From Mesorhizobium sp. INR15 (lineage in GTDB: Bacteria; Pseudomonadota; Alphaproteobacteria; Rhizobiales; Rhizobiaceae): a stretch of DNA of 64,000 nt. The translations under genes and the position numbers were made by a program. Under the pieces are notes generated by a model, which did not search any database, was not told where the DNA came from, and worked only from the letters and a program-made list of their open reading frames with translations. Of the stretch, positions 63,267 through 64,000 are shown piece after piece. Position 1 is the stretch's first letter; each line of letters starts with the position of its first letter. The stretch is taken from assembly GCF_015500075.1 (NCBI RefSeq), contig NZ_CP045496.1, positions 620,001-684,000 on the forward strand. Direction: 5' to 3'.

Positions 63267-63934
63267 GAACGGAACAGCCTTGAGTATTGGGTCTCGTGCT
63301 TCATCGCCATGACATCCGAGACGAAGGCGCAGCCGCCGAGATCATCCAGCGTCGAGCGGGCAGCGCGGCCTGCCGTCGAGAGCGCCAGCGGCTCGAAGCC
63401 GGCAAGCAAAGCGGTCGCTCCAGTCTGGCCGACAACACCGAGCCGGATCGCTGCCTGGACAAGGTTGGAGAAGAAGGCCTGCAGGAAGCCGGCCAGCGCG
63501 TCCGGCAAGGCAATGCCATTGCCGCCGGCAACAGCGCCTACGGCAACGCAATAGGCGCATTCGGCCGGCAGGCGTGCGAGCGCCGGATTGGGCCATGCGG
63601 AAGCAGCCTTGAGGAAGGCCGCGCCCTGCAGCATGGTCTCGGCGTGACGCTCGCGCGAACCGGCCAGCGCCTCCGCAAGTGCGGTGATCTCGTCGAGATC
63701 ATCGTTGCCCCGCGCCCGGCGCCAGCTCTCGGCAAACAAAACCGCGTCGTTCCAGCCGGAACCCATCTCGACCAATGTCTCCAGCCAACCCGCCAGGTCT
63801 TCGCTGTCGGCAATCAGTCCATCTTGCACGGCGCGTTCGAGACCATGGCTGTAGGCAAAGCCGCCGACCGGAAAGGCCGGCGACAGCCACGCCATCAACC
63901 GCAGCAGAGCGATATGCGGCGGCTGCTCAGTCAT
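63263..63934 (-). CDS. ureF: Urease accessory protein UreF
   Basis: A 223-residue helical accessory protein that acts with UreD and UreG. Family motifs are MAWLSPAFPVGGFAYSHGLE, GSGWNDAVLFAESWRRA and the C-terminal RAARSTLDDLGGCAFVSDVM followed by MAMKHETQYSRLFRS. The start at 63934 (TEQPPHIALL) is chosen; a longer frame lies inside ureE. It overlaps the ureE stop by 8 nt. Confidence 0.95.
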   Translation of the reverse strand: MTEQPPHIALLRLMAWLSPAFPVGGFAYSHGLERAVQDGLIADSEDLAGWLETLVEMGSGWNDAVLFAESWRRARGNDDLDEITALAEALAGSRERHAETMLQGAAFLKAASAWPNPALARLPAECAYCVAVGAVAGGNGIALPDALAGFLQAFFSNLVQAAIRLGVVGQTGATALLAGFEPLALSTAGRAARSTLDDLGGCAFVSDVMAMKHETQYSRLFRS

Positions 63935-64000
63935 GGTCGTGATGGTGGCCCGCGTGGCTGTGCGAATGGGAATGCGCCTCGCCATGCGCATGGCTGTGGG
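63927..64000 (-). CDS. ureE: UreE urease accessory protein, C-terminal tail only
   Basis: Only the last 23 codons are in the window. They read as a histidine-rich tail (HSHAHGEAHSHSHSHAGHHH followed by DHD and TGA at 63929-63927), the nickel-binding C-terminus typical of UreE. The rest lies beyond the right edge. Confidence 0.85.
   Translation of the reverse strand, partial: HSHAHGEAHSHSHSHAGHHHDHD

Overview
The window is high-GC chromosomal DNA, almost certainly from a Rhizobiales alphaproteobacterium and most like Mesorhizobium. This inference rests on the many sugar and amino-acid ABC transporters, a smo-type polyol operon, a urease operon that carries a DUF3995 gene, rhizobial-style intergenic palindromes, and IS91 and IS481 elements. 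I saw no rRNA, tRNA or CRISPR array.

Layout. 1-3.8 kb holds an AI-2E permease fragment, an arylamine N-acetyltransferase, a luciferase-like monooxygenase and an inositol-phosphatase-like enzyme. 3.8-9.0 kb is a LacI-controlled ribose/galactose-type ABC transporter with two matching LacI operators and a strong terminator. 9.0-16.1 kb is a six-gene, fully overlapping minus-strand operon: CoxM-like FAD subunit, fused CoxS-CoxL molybdenum hydroxylase, 6-hydroxynicotinate-reductase-like Fe-S flavoenzyme, UPF0280, DUF1185 and MarR. Next to it lie pncA coupled to an NhaD-type antiporter, a LivHMGF importer with its binding protein, a polytopic membrane protein and pncB (to 26.3 kb). This block looks like N-heterocycle (nicotinate-like) uptake, hydroxylation and ring reduction beside NAD salvage. 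It is the best candidate in the window for an undescribed pathway.

26.4-30.8 kb holds a GcvA-type LysR regulator, a ureohydrolase and a polar amino-acid transporter without a local ATPase. 31-38 kb is an accessory patch: a four-TM hypothetical protein, a tandem-HD (HD-GYP) protein with a LuxR HTH, a small barrel protein, a binding protein lacking a signal peptide, and an IS91-type element with a tyrosine recombinase. A MATE exporter follows.

39.9-59.3 kb is devoted to polyols. An AraC regulator precedes a plus-strand ABC transporter/polyol dehydrogenase operon. It converges on a smo-type minus-strand operon (binding protein, two permeases, ATPase, SmoS dehydrogenase, MtlK dehydrogenase, HAD phosphatase, FGGY kinase). 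The SorC regulator of that operon is separated from it by a frameshifted lysR, a DUF1127-like mini-protein and a fused glyoxalase-esterase. 59.5-61.3 kb holds a HAD phosphatase gene whose last codons were replaced by an IS481 insertion with a 6-bp target duplication. 61.3-64 kb has a class II aldolase-like gene and the 3' part of a urease operon (ureE end, ureF, DUF3995, ureG).
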